The notes: generated by a model not told the origin, from the letters alone. A stretch of 64,000 bases of DNA from Sphingomonas sp. A2-49 (GCF_025548555.1 NZ_JAJLPA010000002.1:1-64000), one strand, 5' to 3'; positions 36,893 to 45,901 are shown, counted from the first letter of the stretch. A program made the numbers and translations.

Positions 36893-37915
36893 GTGGCATC
36901 CAGTCCGACGTCGCTGATCTACGAGCATAATGCCGAACCGATCCGACGGCACCTTCTGCGCGACGATGTGACCGAATTGGTCATCAATGAGCCGGGGATG
37001 ATCGGCCTCGAAACACGGAACGGCTGGGAGTGGCACGAGGAGCCCGCACTGGACAATGCGGCCCTCATGACGCTGGCGAAGCTGATCGCGGGGCTGACCA
37101 AGCAGGACATCAACTCCGAATATCCGATCTGCTCCTCGGTCTTGCCGGGCGGCGAGCGCGCGCAGGTCGTCGTCCCCCCGGCGGTCGAGCAAGGCTTCAT
37201 CTCGATCACGATCCGCAAAGCGTCGGGCGTGACGATGAACATCGACGATTTCGAGCGTGCCGGCCTGTTCAGCGAGGTCCGCGCGCACGGCCTGTACGAG
37301 GAGGTCGACCCCGATCTGCTGCGACTGCGCGAGGCGGGCGACTGGCGCGCCTTCTTCAAGCTGGCGGTCGAAGCCCGCAAGAACATCCTCATTTCCGGCG
37401 CGACGGGCTCCGGCAAGACGAGCTTCTCTAAGGGTCTCATCAAGCTGATCCCGGACTATGAGCGGATCCTGACGATCGAGGACACGCGCGAGCTCGTTGT
37501 ACCCCAGCGCAACCACGTCCACATGATGTACGCCAAGGATGGGAAGAGCCTCCAGAAGGCGGGCGCCAAGGAGTTGCTGGAATCGGCGCTGCGGATGCGG
37601 CCCGATCGCATCCTTCTGCAGGAGCTGCGGGACGGCACCGCCTTCTTCTACCTGCGCAACGTCAACAGCGGTCATCCCGGTTCGATCACCACGGTCCACG
37701 CAAACACGGCGGAGGGCGCGCTCGAGCAGCTGACGCTGCTGGTGAAGGAATCGGAGGGCGGCAACGATCTCGACCGCCACGACATCCGGGCGCTGCTGCG
37801 CTCGCTGGTCGATATCGTCGTGCAGATGCACCGCCTGCCACCCGGCGAGGGCCAGCCGGCGCGCTATCGCATGACCGAAGTATGGTTCGATCCGGCGAGC
37901 AAGCCGACCGACTGA
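36893..37915 (+). CDS. virB11: VirB11 traffic ATPase
   Basis: A 340-residue hexameric ATPase starting at GTG. Walker A is SGATGSGKTS, the Asp box ERILTIEDTREL, and the His box GHPGSITTVHAN. It switches the T4SS between pilus building and DNA transfer. Confidence 0.95.
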   Translation: MASSPTSLIYEHNAEPIRRHLLRDDVTELVINEPGMIGLETRNGWEWHEEPALDNAALMTLAKLIAGLTKQDINSEYPICSSVLPGGERAQVVVPPAVEQGFISITIRKASGVTMNIDDFERAGLFSEVRAHGLYEEVDPDLLRLREAGDWRAFFKLAVEARKNILISGATGSGKTSFSKGLIKLIPDYERILTIEDTRELVVPQRNHVHMMYAKDGKSLQKAGAKELLESALRMRPDRILLQELRDGTAFFYLRNVNSGHPGSITTVHANTAEGALEQLTLLVKESEGGNDLDRHDIRALLRSLVDIVVQMHRLPPGEGQPARYRMTEVWFDPASKPTD

Positions 37916-37928
37916 AGGGGGTATCGGC

Positions 37929-39851
37929 ATGAACGGAAAATGGGTGCGAAGCGACGAAGGGTCGCAGCCGGGCGCGATCGCGTTCCTCGGCATCATCGGC
38001 CTGGCGCTGAGCGCCACGATCGGCGCCCTCGCCGTCCTGTGGCGTGCCCACCTCCTCAACGCGCATACGCCCTGGATTAAGGTGCCGGCCGCGCTGTGGG
38101 CGCTGAAGGGCTATCCGATCGTCTATCAGCCGTTCCTGATCGGCGTCGGGATCGGCCTCGTCCTGACGGTCATCACCATTCTCTCCACGCTGTTCAAACG
38201 GCAGAAGCTCCACGGCGAGGCGCGCTTCGCACGAGTCGGCGAGGTCCGCAACGGCAAGATGCTCGCCTCGGCCGGCATCGTGCTGGGCAAGTTCGGCGGT
38301 AAGGTGATGCGCTTTGGCGGACCCGAGCATGTGATGCTGGAAGCCCCAACGCGCGCCGGCAAGGGGGTGGGCGTCATCATCCCGAACTTGCTCGACTGGC
38401 TCGATTCTCTCGTGGTGCTCGACATCAAGCAGGAAAATTACGACAATACGGCGGGGTATCGGCTGAAGGTGCTCGGGCAGCAGGTGCTGCTCTTCAACCC
38501 GCTCGATCCCACGGGCCGCACCGTGCGGTGGAACCCGCTGAGCTACATCAACCGGCATGATCCGGTGGAGGTCATCAACGAGCTTCAGAAGATCGCGGCA
38601 ATGCTCTATCCCGATCCGCTCACGGGCGAGAAGTTCTGGGCCGAGGGCGCGCGAACCGCTTTCCTCGGCATCACCGCATATATCGCGGCAACCGTCGACG
38701 ATGGGGAGGACGCCCTCCCCTTTACGCTCGGCGAGGTGTACCGCCAGTTCGCGGCCAGCGACGCCCAGCGGCGTTTCCCGAAGATCATCGCCGATCGTAA
38801 GAAGGCCGGTAAGCCCCTGTCGGAAGGGTGCGTATCGGCGATCAAGGATTATACCGGCTCGTCGGCGAACACATTCTCTGGATTGCGCCAGTCGGTTACG
38901 TCCAAGATCAACGGCTGGCTGAACCCATATGTCGATGCGGCGACCTCAGAGAGTGATTTCGATCTCAGTGACTTTCGGGACAAGCGGATCTCGCTCTATC
39001 TCGGCGTGTCGCCGGATGACCTGGAGCGGGTTGCGCCGATCTACGGCCTGCTCTTCCAGCAACTCATCGACCGCAACGTCCGCGAGCTGCCGAAGGGCGA
39101 CAAGCATCAGATCAAGGTGCTGCTAGCCCTGGACGAGTTCGCGAGCCTCGGCAAATGCACCGTGCTCGCGAACGCCTTCAGCTATGTCGCCGGCTACGGG
39201 TTGCGGATGCTGCCGGCATTCCAGTCGCTCGAACAGATCCAGGGCGTCTATGGGGACAAGGTGGCGGCCGACATCGAGCGGAACTGCGCGGTGCGGCTCG
39301 TGCTTCGTCCGGCCGGTTTGGCCGAAGCGAAGAAGATTTCGGACCAGCTCGGCAGCTACACGTTCAAGGCTCGCTCGCGCTCGATGGGAACGTGGGGTGG
39401 CGGCGGCGGCTCCACCTCGGACTCCGATCAGCGCCGGCCGCTGATGCTCCCTCAGGAAGTCGAGTTGCTGCCGGAGGACGATCTGATCGTTTTCCGGCGA
39501 GGCATGTACGCGACCTATGGAAAGAAGGTCCGCTACTATGCCGAGAAGAAGCTCTCGGCGCGGACCAAGATACCGGCCCCCGAGATGCCCCAGATCCGCG
39601 TCGACCCGGCGGTCGCTGCTAACAGCCTCCGCGTGATCGAGGCCACGCAGGCCCCGGATGACGTCAATGCCGCCTCGTCAGCGCCAGGCGCCGCGCCGAT
39701 GGCAGGAGCGGTTGCGACTAACGGCGCTCCCGCAGTAGGTCGGCATGGATTGAACCAAGCCGCGATCAACGCCGCCTTGGCCGTTCCGTCAAACGAGCGT
39801 GTCGCCAAGCTCTTCGACGGCGTCCTCATGGTGCGAGGCAGATCTGGGTGA
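37929..39851 (+). CDS. virD4: VirD4-like coupling protein
   Basis: A 640-residue type IV coupling protein. Two N-terminal membrane helices (about 17-37 and 68-90) precede the nucleotide-binding domain with Walker A APTRAGKGVGVIIPN and Walker B VLLALDEFASLG. It brings the relaxase-DNA complex to the channel. It is the last gene of the transfer operon; the relaxase is 7 kb away on the opposite strand. Confidence 0.95.
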   Translation: MNGKWVRSDEGSQPGAIAFLGIIGLALSATIGALAVLWRAHLLNAHTPWIKVPAALWALKGYPIVYQPFLIGVGIGLVLTVITILSTLFKRQKLHGEARFARVGEVRNGKMLASAGIVLGKFGGKVMRFGGPEHVMLEAPTRAGKGVGVIIPNLLDWLDSLVVLDIKQENYDNTAGYRLKVLGQQVLLFNPLDPTGRTVRWNPLSYINRHDPVEVINELQKIAAMLYPDPLTGEKFWAEGARTAFLGITAYIAATVDDGEDALPFTLGEVYRQFAASDAQRRFPKIIADRKKAGKPLSEGCVSAIKDYTGSSANTFSGLRQSVTSKINGWLNPYVDAATSESDFDLSDFRDKRISLYLGVSPDDLERVAPIYGLLFQQLIDRNVRELPKGDKHQIKVLLALDEFASLGKCTVLANAFSYVAGYGLRMLPAFQSLEQIQGVYGDKVAADIERNCAVRLVLRPAGLAEAKKISDQLGSYTFKARSRSMGTWGGGGGSTSDSDQRRPLMLPQEVELLPEDDLIVFRRGMYATYGKKVRYYAEKKLSARTKIPAPEMPQIRVDPAVAANSLRVIEATQAPDDVNAASSAPGAAPMAGAVATNGAPAVGRHGLNQAAINAALAVPSNERVAKLFDGVLMVRGRSG

Positions 39852-39979
39852 CCAATGGGAATGCCTTCTCATCGAGTTTTAAAGTGGGAACGAGCAAGGT
39901 TGTCCCCGGAGGGCGTCAGTTGGGGACTTTCCTGCCAGACAGCTTTCAGGATTGGAACGGTCGAAAGCCGCCGGCACGT

Positions 39980-40007
39980 GGTGTCACAACCGTTCGGTTG
40001 TGACACC
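39980..40007. repeat. Perfect 28-bp palindrome after virD4
   Basis: The 13-base arm GGTGTCACAACCG (39980-39992) pairs perfectly with CGGTTGTGACACC (39995-40007) across TT. It lies between the convergent ends of virD4 and the first crp gene, so a bidirectional terminator is possible, although there is no T-run. A related palindrome lies at 45645-45674. Confidence 0.75.
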
Positions 40008-40014
40008 GGCCGCA

Positions 40015-40788
40015 TTACGGCTCATTGCGGCGCGACTCTTTGCCTTCGAATGGCAGGGCCACCGACTCCCGTCCAAGTGGCCCAATCAGGCGACGATACT
40101 CGGCTTCCGGCACACCGTAGCTGTCGCCCGCCAGCTCTTCGAGCTTATCGCGATCCCGGATGATGACGCGCCCGCGCTTCGAACGGATCATGCCTGCTCC
40201 CTCCAGGATGTGCAGGGTGACAGTAACCCCGCTGCGATCGGCCGAGATCATCATGCTCATGAACTCGTGAGTCAGTGCGATTTCGTCGCCGTCGATCCGA
40301 TCGTGGCACATCAGCAGCCAGCGGGCGAGCCGCCCCTCCACACGATGGCTGGCGTTGGTGGCCGTGCTCTGCGCGGATTGGACGAGTGTCGTCTGGACAT
40401 AGCGGAGCAGCATCGTGCGCAGGCTCTCGCTCTGCCTGAAGGCTGCGAGATACTGATCTGTATCAATGCGCAAGGCGGTCGAGCCATCGACCTGCACGAA
40501 GCTCTCGTGCGGCGAGCGGTCGGTCCCGAGCAGGAGGCAGGTGGCGGACACGCCTTCCCGCCCAAAGATGCCCGCCTCTGTGCGCCCGCTGTTCGCCATC
40601 ACCGAGACGATCGAGACGATCCCACCCTCGGGAAAATAGACGTGCTCGATCGGCTTGTTCGGCACGATCAGCATCTGCTCACGGGCGATTTGCACACGCG
40701 TCAGATGCGGTTTCAGTAATTCGAGATCGTCGGCGCTCAGCGCGCTGAGCAGGGTGTTGGGAGTGAAACGCTCATCTGGTCGCGACAT
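40015..40788 (-). CDS. Crp/Fnr-family regulator, copy 1 of a tandem pair
   Basis: A 257-residue cyclic-nucleotide-binding-fold regulator (IEHVYFPEGGIVSIVSV, GREGVSATCLLLG) with a C-terminal winged helix (LTHEFMSMMISADRSGVTVTL, LHILEGAGMIRSKRG). It lacks the N-terminal Cys cluster of FNR. It is very similar over its length to the next gene upstream, and the leader sequences match as well, so the two arose by tandem duplication. The effector is unknown. Confidence 0.88.
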   Translation of the reverse strand: MSRPDERFTPNTLLSALSADDLELLKPHLTRVQIAREQMLIVPNKPIEHVYFPEGGIVSIVSVMANSGRTEAGIFGREGVSATCLLLGTDRSPHESFVQVDGSTALRIDTDQYLAAFRQSESLRTMLLRYVQTTLVQSAQSTATNASHRVEGRLARWLLMCHDRIDGDEIALTHEFMSMMISADRSGVTVTLHILEGAGMIRSKRGRVIIRDRDKLEELAGDSYGVPEAEYRRLIGPLGRESVALPFEGKESRRNEP

Positions 40789-40946
40789 GATCGCCCCTCG
40801 AACCTTGGGGCGAAAGCACGACGCATCTTCCAGTCATTCGCGCCCTGGATATCGGCGAACGATCTACCGAATTATAGTCACAGGTGCCCTTGCGGCCAGC
40901 TAACTCTCTGTGTGCTACCCAACAGTCCGCGAAGTGGCGTGCCGCT

Positions 40947-41714
40947 TCACAGCGGCGGGTTGGCGCGGCCGTCGAACGGGAGCACGGCCGATGGCGGCCC
41001 CAGCGGCCCGATCAGCTGCCGGTATTCGGCTTCTGGCAGCCCATAGCTGTCGCCAGCCAGTTCCTCGAGCTTGTCGCGATCACGGATCATGACGAGGCCC
41101 CGCTTCGAGCGGATCATGCCCGCGCCTTCGAGGATGTGGAGGGTGATGGTGACGCCGCTTCGCTCGGCCGAGATCATCATGCCCATGAATTCATGCGTCA
41201 GCGCGATCTCGTCGCCGTCGACCCGGTCGTGGCACATCAGCAGCCAGCGGGCGAGCCGGGCCTCGACCCGCTGCGTGGCATTGGTCGCCATGCTCTGCGC
41301 GGTTTGGACGAGAACGGTTTGCACGTAGCGCAACAGCATCGTGCGCAGGCTCTCGCTCTGCCTAACGGCCGCGAGATACCGGTCCGCATCGATGCGCAGG
41401 GCGGGCGAACCGTTGACCTGTACGAAGGTCTCGTGCGGAGAGCGATCGGTGCCGAGCAGGAGACAGGTGGCTGAAACCCCTTCACGCCCGAAAATGCCGG
41501 CCTCGATGCGCCCGCTCTGGGCCATGATCGACACGATCGAGACGACCCCGCCCTCGGGAAAGTAGACATGCTCGATCGGCGTGTTCGGCGTCACGAGCAC
41601 TTGACCGCGCGCGAGATCGACACGGATCAGATGCGGCTTGAGGAGTGCGAGATCATCATCCGAAAGAGCATTGAGCAGAGTATTGGTAGTGTAAGGCTGA
41701 TCTGGCTGCGACAT
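40947..41714 (-). CDS. Crp/Fnr-family regulator, copy 2 of a tandem pair
   Basis: A 255-residue paralogue of the 40015-40788 gene, nearly colinear (IEHVYFPEGGVVSIVSIMAQ, LTHEFMGMMISAERSGVTIT). ATG 41714 was chosen because it aligns with the start of the other copy and the identical CATGATCGCCCC leader; the frame is open 12 codons further. The C-terminal tails differ. Both are convergent with virD4 and divergent from the third crp gene. Confidence 0.88.
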   Translation of the reverse strand: MSQPDQPYTTNTLLNALSDDDLALLKPHLIRVDLARGQVLVTPNTPIEHVYFPEGGVVSIVSIMAQSGRIEAGIFGREGVSATCLLLGTDRSPHETFVQVNGSPALRIDADRYLAAVRQSESLRTMLLRYVQTVLVQTAQSMATNATQRVEARLARWLLMCHDRVDGDEIALTHEFMGMMISAERSGVTITLHILEGAGMIRSKRGLVMIRDRDKLEELAGDSYGLPEAEYRQLIGPLGPPSAVLPFDGRANPPL

Positions 41715-42066
41715 GATCGCCCCCGAAGTCGGGGCGAAAGCGCGAAGCATCTTTCAGCCGCTCGCGCCCTGAATGTCGGCGAGCGATGACACTCATATAG
41801 GCGTTGTTGGCGGATTACCTAATGAGAGCCTTTGTGGGCTACCCAACATTTCGTGATCCAGGGTGCAGCAGATGCCTCACCGGCGCCAAAAAACCACCGA
41901 AATCCGCCATCCAGGTGCCCGTAGGCTGAACGCCACGCCCCAGAACGCCCTCGGCAACATGGGTTAGGGAATGTTGTGCACTCCACAGTTGGCCGCGCGC
42001 ATCTTCCGCTGAGGGAACCAGCCGATATGTATCGGTGGTGAACTGATCTTGCGGAAGGAAGGCCGT

Positions 42067-42231
42067 ATGTTCGAGGATGACAGGTCCTATTACCAGCACC
42101 GGGCCGAGGTCGAGCTTGAGATTGCTCAGAAGGCGACGGCTCCCGAGGTAGTAAGGGCGCACCATTTGCTCGCGGAGGCGTATCTCGAAAAGCTCGCCTC
42201 GGCTGCGCCTACCCAGGCGGACGCATCGTGA
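42067..42231 (+). CDS. Small protein with YY-x2-R / AHxLLA pattern, copy A
   Basis: A 54-residue, mostly helical protein (SYYQHRAEVELEIAQKA, then VVRAHHLLAEAYLEKL). GGAAGGCCGT precedes ATG 42067. Its stop overlaps the GTG of the following crp-type gene. A related small protein follows the histidine kinase gene at 43705. The paired small proteins next to Crp and kinase genes may be partners of that signalling module; this is inference. Confidence 0.55.
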   Translation: MFEDDRSYYQHRAEVELEIAQKATAPEVVRAHHLLAEAYLEKLASAAPTQADAS

Positions 42232-43013
42232 TCGAAGCTCAGCAGTCCGAGAGTCCGTCCGGCACTCGTGTCGCACCGCGCTACTCATCGCGGTTAGCGG
42301 GCACCCGCCTTTGGGCATCCCGCTATCTTTCACGCGAGGAACGGGACGCCCTTGAGGCGGCCGTCGTCTCGACGCGTTCGGTCAACGCCAACACCGACCT
42401 GGTGCGCGAGGGAGAGCGCACGGACACCCTGTTCATCGTCGCCGATGGCTGGGCGTGCCGGTATACGACGACGAGGGAAGGCGGTCGCCAGCTTCCGGCG
42501 CTGCTGGTGCCCGGCGACGTCGGCAACCTCGACTCGCTGATGTTCGACCGGCTCGATTACGGCGTGCGCACGCTTATCCAGGCGACGATCGTCGCGCTCC
42601 CGCGTGATCGGGCGCTGGCGCTCGCTGCACAGCATCCCGGCATCGCACGGACGTTCACTTGGGCAGCGCTGGTCGAGAATGTGATCCTCAGCAAATGGGC
42701 GCTATCGCTTGGCCGCCGGTCGGCGAAGGAACGGCTGGCGCATCTTCTCTGCGAACTGAGCGTCCGCCTCGATGCCGAGGCTGGGAACGAGAGCAGCTTC
42801 GCGTTCCCGCTGACGCAGGAGCAGGTCGCGGACGCGCTCGGGCTCACGTCCGTTCACGTCAACCGCACGATGCAGCAGCTCCGCACCGAGGGCATGATCG
42901 CAACCGCGAACCGGACCATGACCTTGCCCGATGTGGCGGGCCTTCGTCAGATCGGCGGGTTCGATCCGCGCTATCTGCACGCTGACCCGTCCACAGAAGC
43001 CCAAGCGGCGTAG
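42228..43013 (+). CDS. Crp/Fnr-family regulator
   Basis: A 261-residue regulator starting at GTG within the preceding stop. The cNMP-binding fold is visible (VNANTDLVREGERTDTLFIV, LLVPGDVGNLDSLMFD) and the HTH is LTQEQVADALGLTSVHVNR. It belongs to a different branch from the two tandem copies. It is followed 13 bases later by a histidine kinase gene and probably shares its transcript. Confidence 0.87.
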   Translation: MIEAQQSESPSGTRVAPRYSSRLAGTRLWASRYLSREERDALEAAVVSTRSVNANTDLVREGERTDTLFIVADGWACRYTTTREGGRQLPALLVPGDVGNLDSLMFDRLDYGVRTLIQATIVALPRDRALALAAQHPGIARTFTWAALVENVILSKWALSLGRRSAKERLAHLLCELSVRLDAEAGNESSFAFPLTQEQVADALGLTSVHVNRTMQQLRTEGMIATANRTMTLPDVAGLRQIGGFDPRYLHADPSTEAQAA

Positions 43014-43026
43014 CGGGGAGGACGGC

Positions 43027-43677
43027 GTGGCGAGCAACGCAGCGACGATGTCCACCAGCACGCGTCAGCCGGCGCAGAGTGATGACCTATTGCTGCGCGA
43101 GACTAACCATCGGTGCAGCAACGATCTTCAGCTCGTCGTTAGCCTGCTGGCACTGCAAAGCCGCCGGGTGACGAGCCCCGAGGCTCGCGAGGCACTGACC
43201 GATGCGACCTCGCGTGTTGCGGTGCTCGCGCGGTCGCGCGCCGAGCTGAGCCAGCAGCGCCAGGCCAGCCTGCAAACCGCGCTCCGACAGGTATGTGAGG
43301 CGCTTCACAGCCTAGCCGAGACGCGTTCGATCCTGATTTCCCTGGAGGCCGAGCAGGACGTTCAGGGCCTCACATCGAACCATGTCGCGACGCTGGCGCT
43401 GGTCGTCAACGAGCTGGCCACGAACGCGATCAAGCACGCTTTCGAGGAGGGTAAGGCTGGACGCATCAGCATCTCGATTCGCCGGAGTGGCGGGCGCGAC
43501 GCTATCATCATCGTCGATGACGATGGCCTGCCCTTTCCCGAACCGACCGGTTCAACGGATGGGGGGATGGGCCTCGGGCTCGTCAAGCGACTCGTTGCGT
43601 CGGTCGATGGCTTGCTGATCCCTCCGCCGAGCGGAACAAAACGCTTCGAAATCAGGGTGCCCGTTCAATCTGCATGA
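43027..43677 (+). CDS. HWE/HisKA_2-type histidine kinase without sensor domain
   Basis: A 216-residue soluble kinase. The phospho-acceptor His28 is in RETNHRCSNDLQLVVSLLA, the N-box is NELATNAIKHAFEEG and the G-box DGGMGLGLV. No input domain is present, so it may be activated by a partner. GGGGAGGAC precedes GTG 43027. HWE/HisKA_2 kinases act in the alphaproteobacterial general stress response. The receiver-like protein at 54566 is a possible but distant partner. Confidence 0.82.
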   Translation: MASNAATMSTSTRQPAQSDDLLLRETNHRCSNDLQLVVSLLALQSRRVTSPEAREALTDATSRVAVLARSRAELSQQRQASLQTALRQVCEALHSLAETRSILISLEAEQDVQGLTSNHVATLALVVNELATNAIKHAFEEGKAGRISISIRRSGGRDAIIIVDDDGLPFPEPTGSTDGGMGLGLVKRLVASVDGLLIPPPSGTKRFEIRVPVQSA

Positions 43678-43704
43678 AGGGACGTCGGCGCAAAAGGATT
43701 GAAT

Positions 43705-43890
43705 ATGACTGAGAACAATCTTGAATATTACGAGCGCCGGACTCGCGAGGAAGCGGCATCCGCCGCAGCGAGCACCAGTGTTGAGGCGGCATCCGCTCAT
43801 CGGCTGCTGGCCATCGAGTATGAGGCCCAGGCGCGCGAGTTGCGTGCGAGGCAGCAGTCCCGCCCCAAGCTGACCCTGCGCTCAAGCTGA
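43705..43890 (+). CDS. Small protein with YY-x2-R / AHxLLA pattern, copy B
   Basis: A 61-residue helical protein (LEYYERRTREEAASAAAS, then SAHRLLAIEYEAQARELR) related to the 42067 gene product in the spacing of YY, R, E and AHxLLA. TTG at 43699 is an alternative start. Function unknown. Confidence 0.5.
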   Translation: MTENNLEYYERRTREEAASAAASTSVEAASAHRLLAIEYEAQARELRARQQSRPKLTLRSS

Positions 43891-43910
43891 CGGTCGAAAG
43901 GACAGCAACG

Positions 43911-44219
43911 ATGCCCCAAGGTGACAAGGACAAGTATACCGATAAGCAGAAGCGCAAAGCCGAGCATATCGAAGAAGGCTACGAGGATCGCGGCACCCCC
44001 AAGGAAGAAGCAGAACGCCGTGCCTGGGCGACCGTGAACAAGGAAAGCGGGGGCGGCAACAAGTCCGGTTCTGGCCGCGGCAAGCTCGATACCCACGAGT
44101 CCTCGAAAGCAGGCGGCAAGAAGGGCGGCGAAGCATCCGCCCACCGATCGGCTGCCGATCGCTCCGCCTCAGCCAAGAAGGCCGCTGCGACGCGAAAGCG
44201 AAACGCCGAGGGAAAGTGA
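43911..44219 (+). CDS. Small basic plasmid-stabilisation-type protein
   Basis: A 102-residue, very hydrophilic protein. The N-terminal half (KYTDKQKRKAEHIEEGYEDR, KEEAERRAWATVNK) is the ChaB-like module found in proteins annotated as plasmid stabilisation. The C-terminal half is Lys/Ala/Ser-rich (SAKKAAATRKRN) and histone-like. GGACAGCAACG precedes the ATG. DNA binding is likely; the role in stabilisation rests on family annotation only. Confidence 0.65.
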   Translation: MPQGDKDKYTDKQKRKAEHIEEGYEDRGTPKEEAERRAWATVNKESGGGNKSGSGRGKLDTHESSKAGGKKGGEASAHRSAADRSASAKKAAATRKRNAEGK

Positions 44220-45010
44220 CAAAGGTGGCGACCGTGCTGCCACCCCCGTCGACGTCAGATAAAGGCTTGGCGCGAGACAATCCGAAGAAGGCAACCATCT
44301 ACCGAATGGTCATGCCGGAGCACATTTGCCCTTACGGGCTGAAAGCCGTCGACCTCCTGAAACGGAAGGGGTTCGAGGTCGATGACCATTGGCTTCGCAC
44401 GCGCGAAGAGACGGATGCATTCAAGGCGAAGCATCAGGTCAAAACGACCCCGCAGACCTTCATCACCGGTGAGCGGATTGGCGGCTATGACGATGTGCGG
44501 CGCTATTTCGGCAAGGACGTTCCCGACCCAAAGGCGACCAGTTACCGGCCGGTGATCGCGGTGTTCGGCATCGCCGCGGCGCTGGCGTTGGCGACGAGTT
44601 GGGCGGCGTTCGGCGCGCTATTCACCATGCGGACGGCTGAGTGGTTCGTCGCGATGAGCATGTGCCTTCTTGCCATGTTTAAATTGCAGGACGTGGAGCG
44701 GTTCTCGACCATGTTCCTGAACTACGACCTGCTCGCGCGGCGCTGGGTCCGCTATGGCTATCTTTACCCGTTCGGCGAGGCGACCGCAGGCGTGTTGATG
44801 GTGGCAGGCGCACTGACCTGGCTTTCCGTGCCGATAGGGCTGTTCATCGGGACGGTCGGGGCCGTGTCGGTCTTCAAGGCCGTCTATATCGACAAACGCG
44901 AGCTGAAATGCGCGTGCGTGGGCGGCAATAGCAACGTGCCGCTTGGTTTCGTGTCGCTGACCGAGAACCTGATGATGATCGGCATGGCGCTTTGGATGTT
45001 GGTGCGGTGA
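44216..45010 (+). CDS. Glutaredoxin-MauE-type membrane fusion protein
   Basis: A 264-residue protein from GTG 44216 (overlapping the previous stop). The N-terminal 100 residues are a glutaredoxin domain with CPYG near residue 39 and TTPQTFITGERIGGYDD. Four or five membrane helices follow in a MauE/DoxX-like arrangement (LALATSWAAFGALF, FGEATAGVLMVAGALTW, PIGLFIGTVGAVSVF), with a conserved CACVGG pair of cysteines between the last two. It probably relays electrons or disulfides across the membrane. Confidence 0.8.
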   Translation: MTKVATVLPPPSTSDKGLARDNPKKATIYRMVMPEHICPYGLKAVDLLKRKGFEVDDHWLRTREETDAFKAKHQVKTTPQTFITGERIGGYDDVRRYFGKDVPDPKATSYRPVIAVFGIAAALALATSWAAFGALFTMRTAEWFVAMSMCLLAMFKLQDVERFSTMFLNYDLLARRWVRYGYLYPFGEATAGVLMVAGALTWLSVPIGLFIGTVGAVSVFKAVYIDKRELKCACVGGNSNVPLGFVSLTENLMMIGMALWMLVR

Positions 45011-45036
45011 GCCGGCCAAGCAGCAAGGAAACCGAG

Positions 45037-45627
45037 ATGCAGCAGCAGGACAGCGGCAAGAACATGGGCATGGGCTATGGCCGCTTCGCCGCCATGATCG
45101 CGACCTCGACCGTCGTGATGTTCGGCTTGATGTATCTGAACACCTATGCTTTGAGCGACGTCGAATACAGTCAGACCCGGACGTGGATGGCCCTGGTGAT
45201 GGGGGCGACGATGGCCGTCATCATGCTCGGCTTCATGTGGGGCATGTACAAGAACACCCGCGCCAACGTCGGCATCGTCGCCGGGGCGATCGTGGTGTTC
45301 GCCGTCGCTTTATGGCTGGTCCGCAGCCAGGAGACGGTAGACGACGTGAGCTATATGAAGGCGATGATCCCGCACCACTCGATCGCGATCATGACGAGCG
45401 AGCGGGCGCACATCAAAGACCCCGAGGTTCGGCGCCTGGCAGACGGCATCATCGACGCCCAGGTGCGCGAGATCACCGACATGAAGCGGCTGATCGCGCG
45501 GCTTGAGGCGCATCCCACGCCGAACGGCGCACGCGATCTTCCCTCCTATCGCGACGAGCAGGTGCCCCCACCCGCACCCGAGACGGACGAGAGCACCGGA
45601 GTGAATACCCTACAGCCGATCCGTTAG
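45037..45627 (+). CDS. DUF305-domain membrane protein
   Basis: A 196-residue protein with three N-terminal membrane helices (MIATSTVVMFGLMYL, LVMGATMAVIMLGFMWG, GIVAGAIVVFAVALWLV) and a DUF305 four-helix domain containing YMKAMIPHHSIAIMTSERA and EVRRLADGIIDAQ. The conserved His pair and Met residues suggest metal binding; such genes often travel with copper or silver resistance. AAGGAAACC precedes ATG 45037. With the glutaredoxin-MauE gene it may form a metal or redox stress unit. Confidence 0.8.
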   Translation: MQQQDSGKNMGMGYGRFAAMIATSTVVMFGLMYLNTYALSDVEYSQTRTWMALVMGATMAVIMLGFMWGMYKNTRANVGIVAGAIVVFAVALWLVRSQETVDDVSYMKAMIPHHSIAIMTSERAHIKDPEVRRLADGIIDAQVREITDMKRLIARLEAHPTPNGARDLPSYRDEQVPPPAPETDESTGVNTLQPIR

Positions 45628-45644
45628 GGGCCAGGATTGTCTTT

Positions 45645-45719
45645 CGGTGTCAAAACCGGTCGGTTTTGGAACCGCTGTCCGGAGCGCGGTTTTCCGTCTG
45701 TTTGTAGGTATCAGAACCG
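45645..45719. repeat. Imperfect palindrome and half-site related to the 39980 palindrome
   Basis: CGGTGTCAAAACCG (45645-45658) and CGGTTTTGGAACCG (45661-45674) pair at 12 of 14 positions around GT. A further half-site GGTATCAGAACCG lies at 45707-45719. All share the pattern GGTRTCANAACCG with the palindrome at 39980-40007. The site follows the DUF305 gene and faces the end of the mobilisation operon. Confidence 0.65.
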
Positions 45720-45901
45720 CGTGTCATAATCAGGCTTCCAAGGCTCTTAGATTTTGGCGCTAACGACCGGGACTTGGCGAGTGCCGGCAGACAGTTTCGT
45801 GAAGCTCGGGCGGCCGCTCCTGTCCGATCCGGACATTGGCGAAACGCCAGTGAACTTCGTAATCTGGTCGGAAGCCGTCAATTCACTCTACCGGACGCCG
45901 T

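Noticed and set aside
39980..45674. The two palindromes as ends of a transposon
   Set aside because: Each site is itself palindromic, no transposase lies between them and no target duplication is visible.
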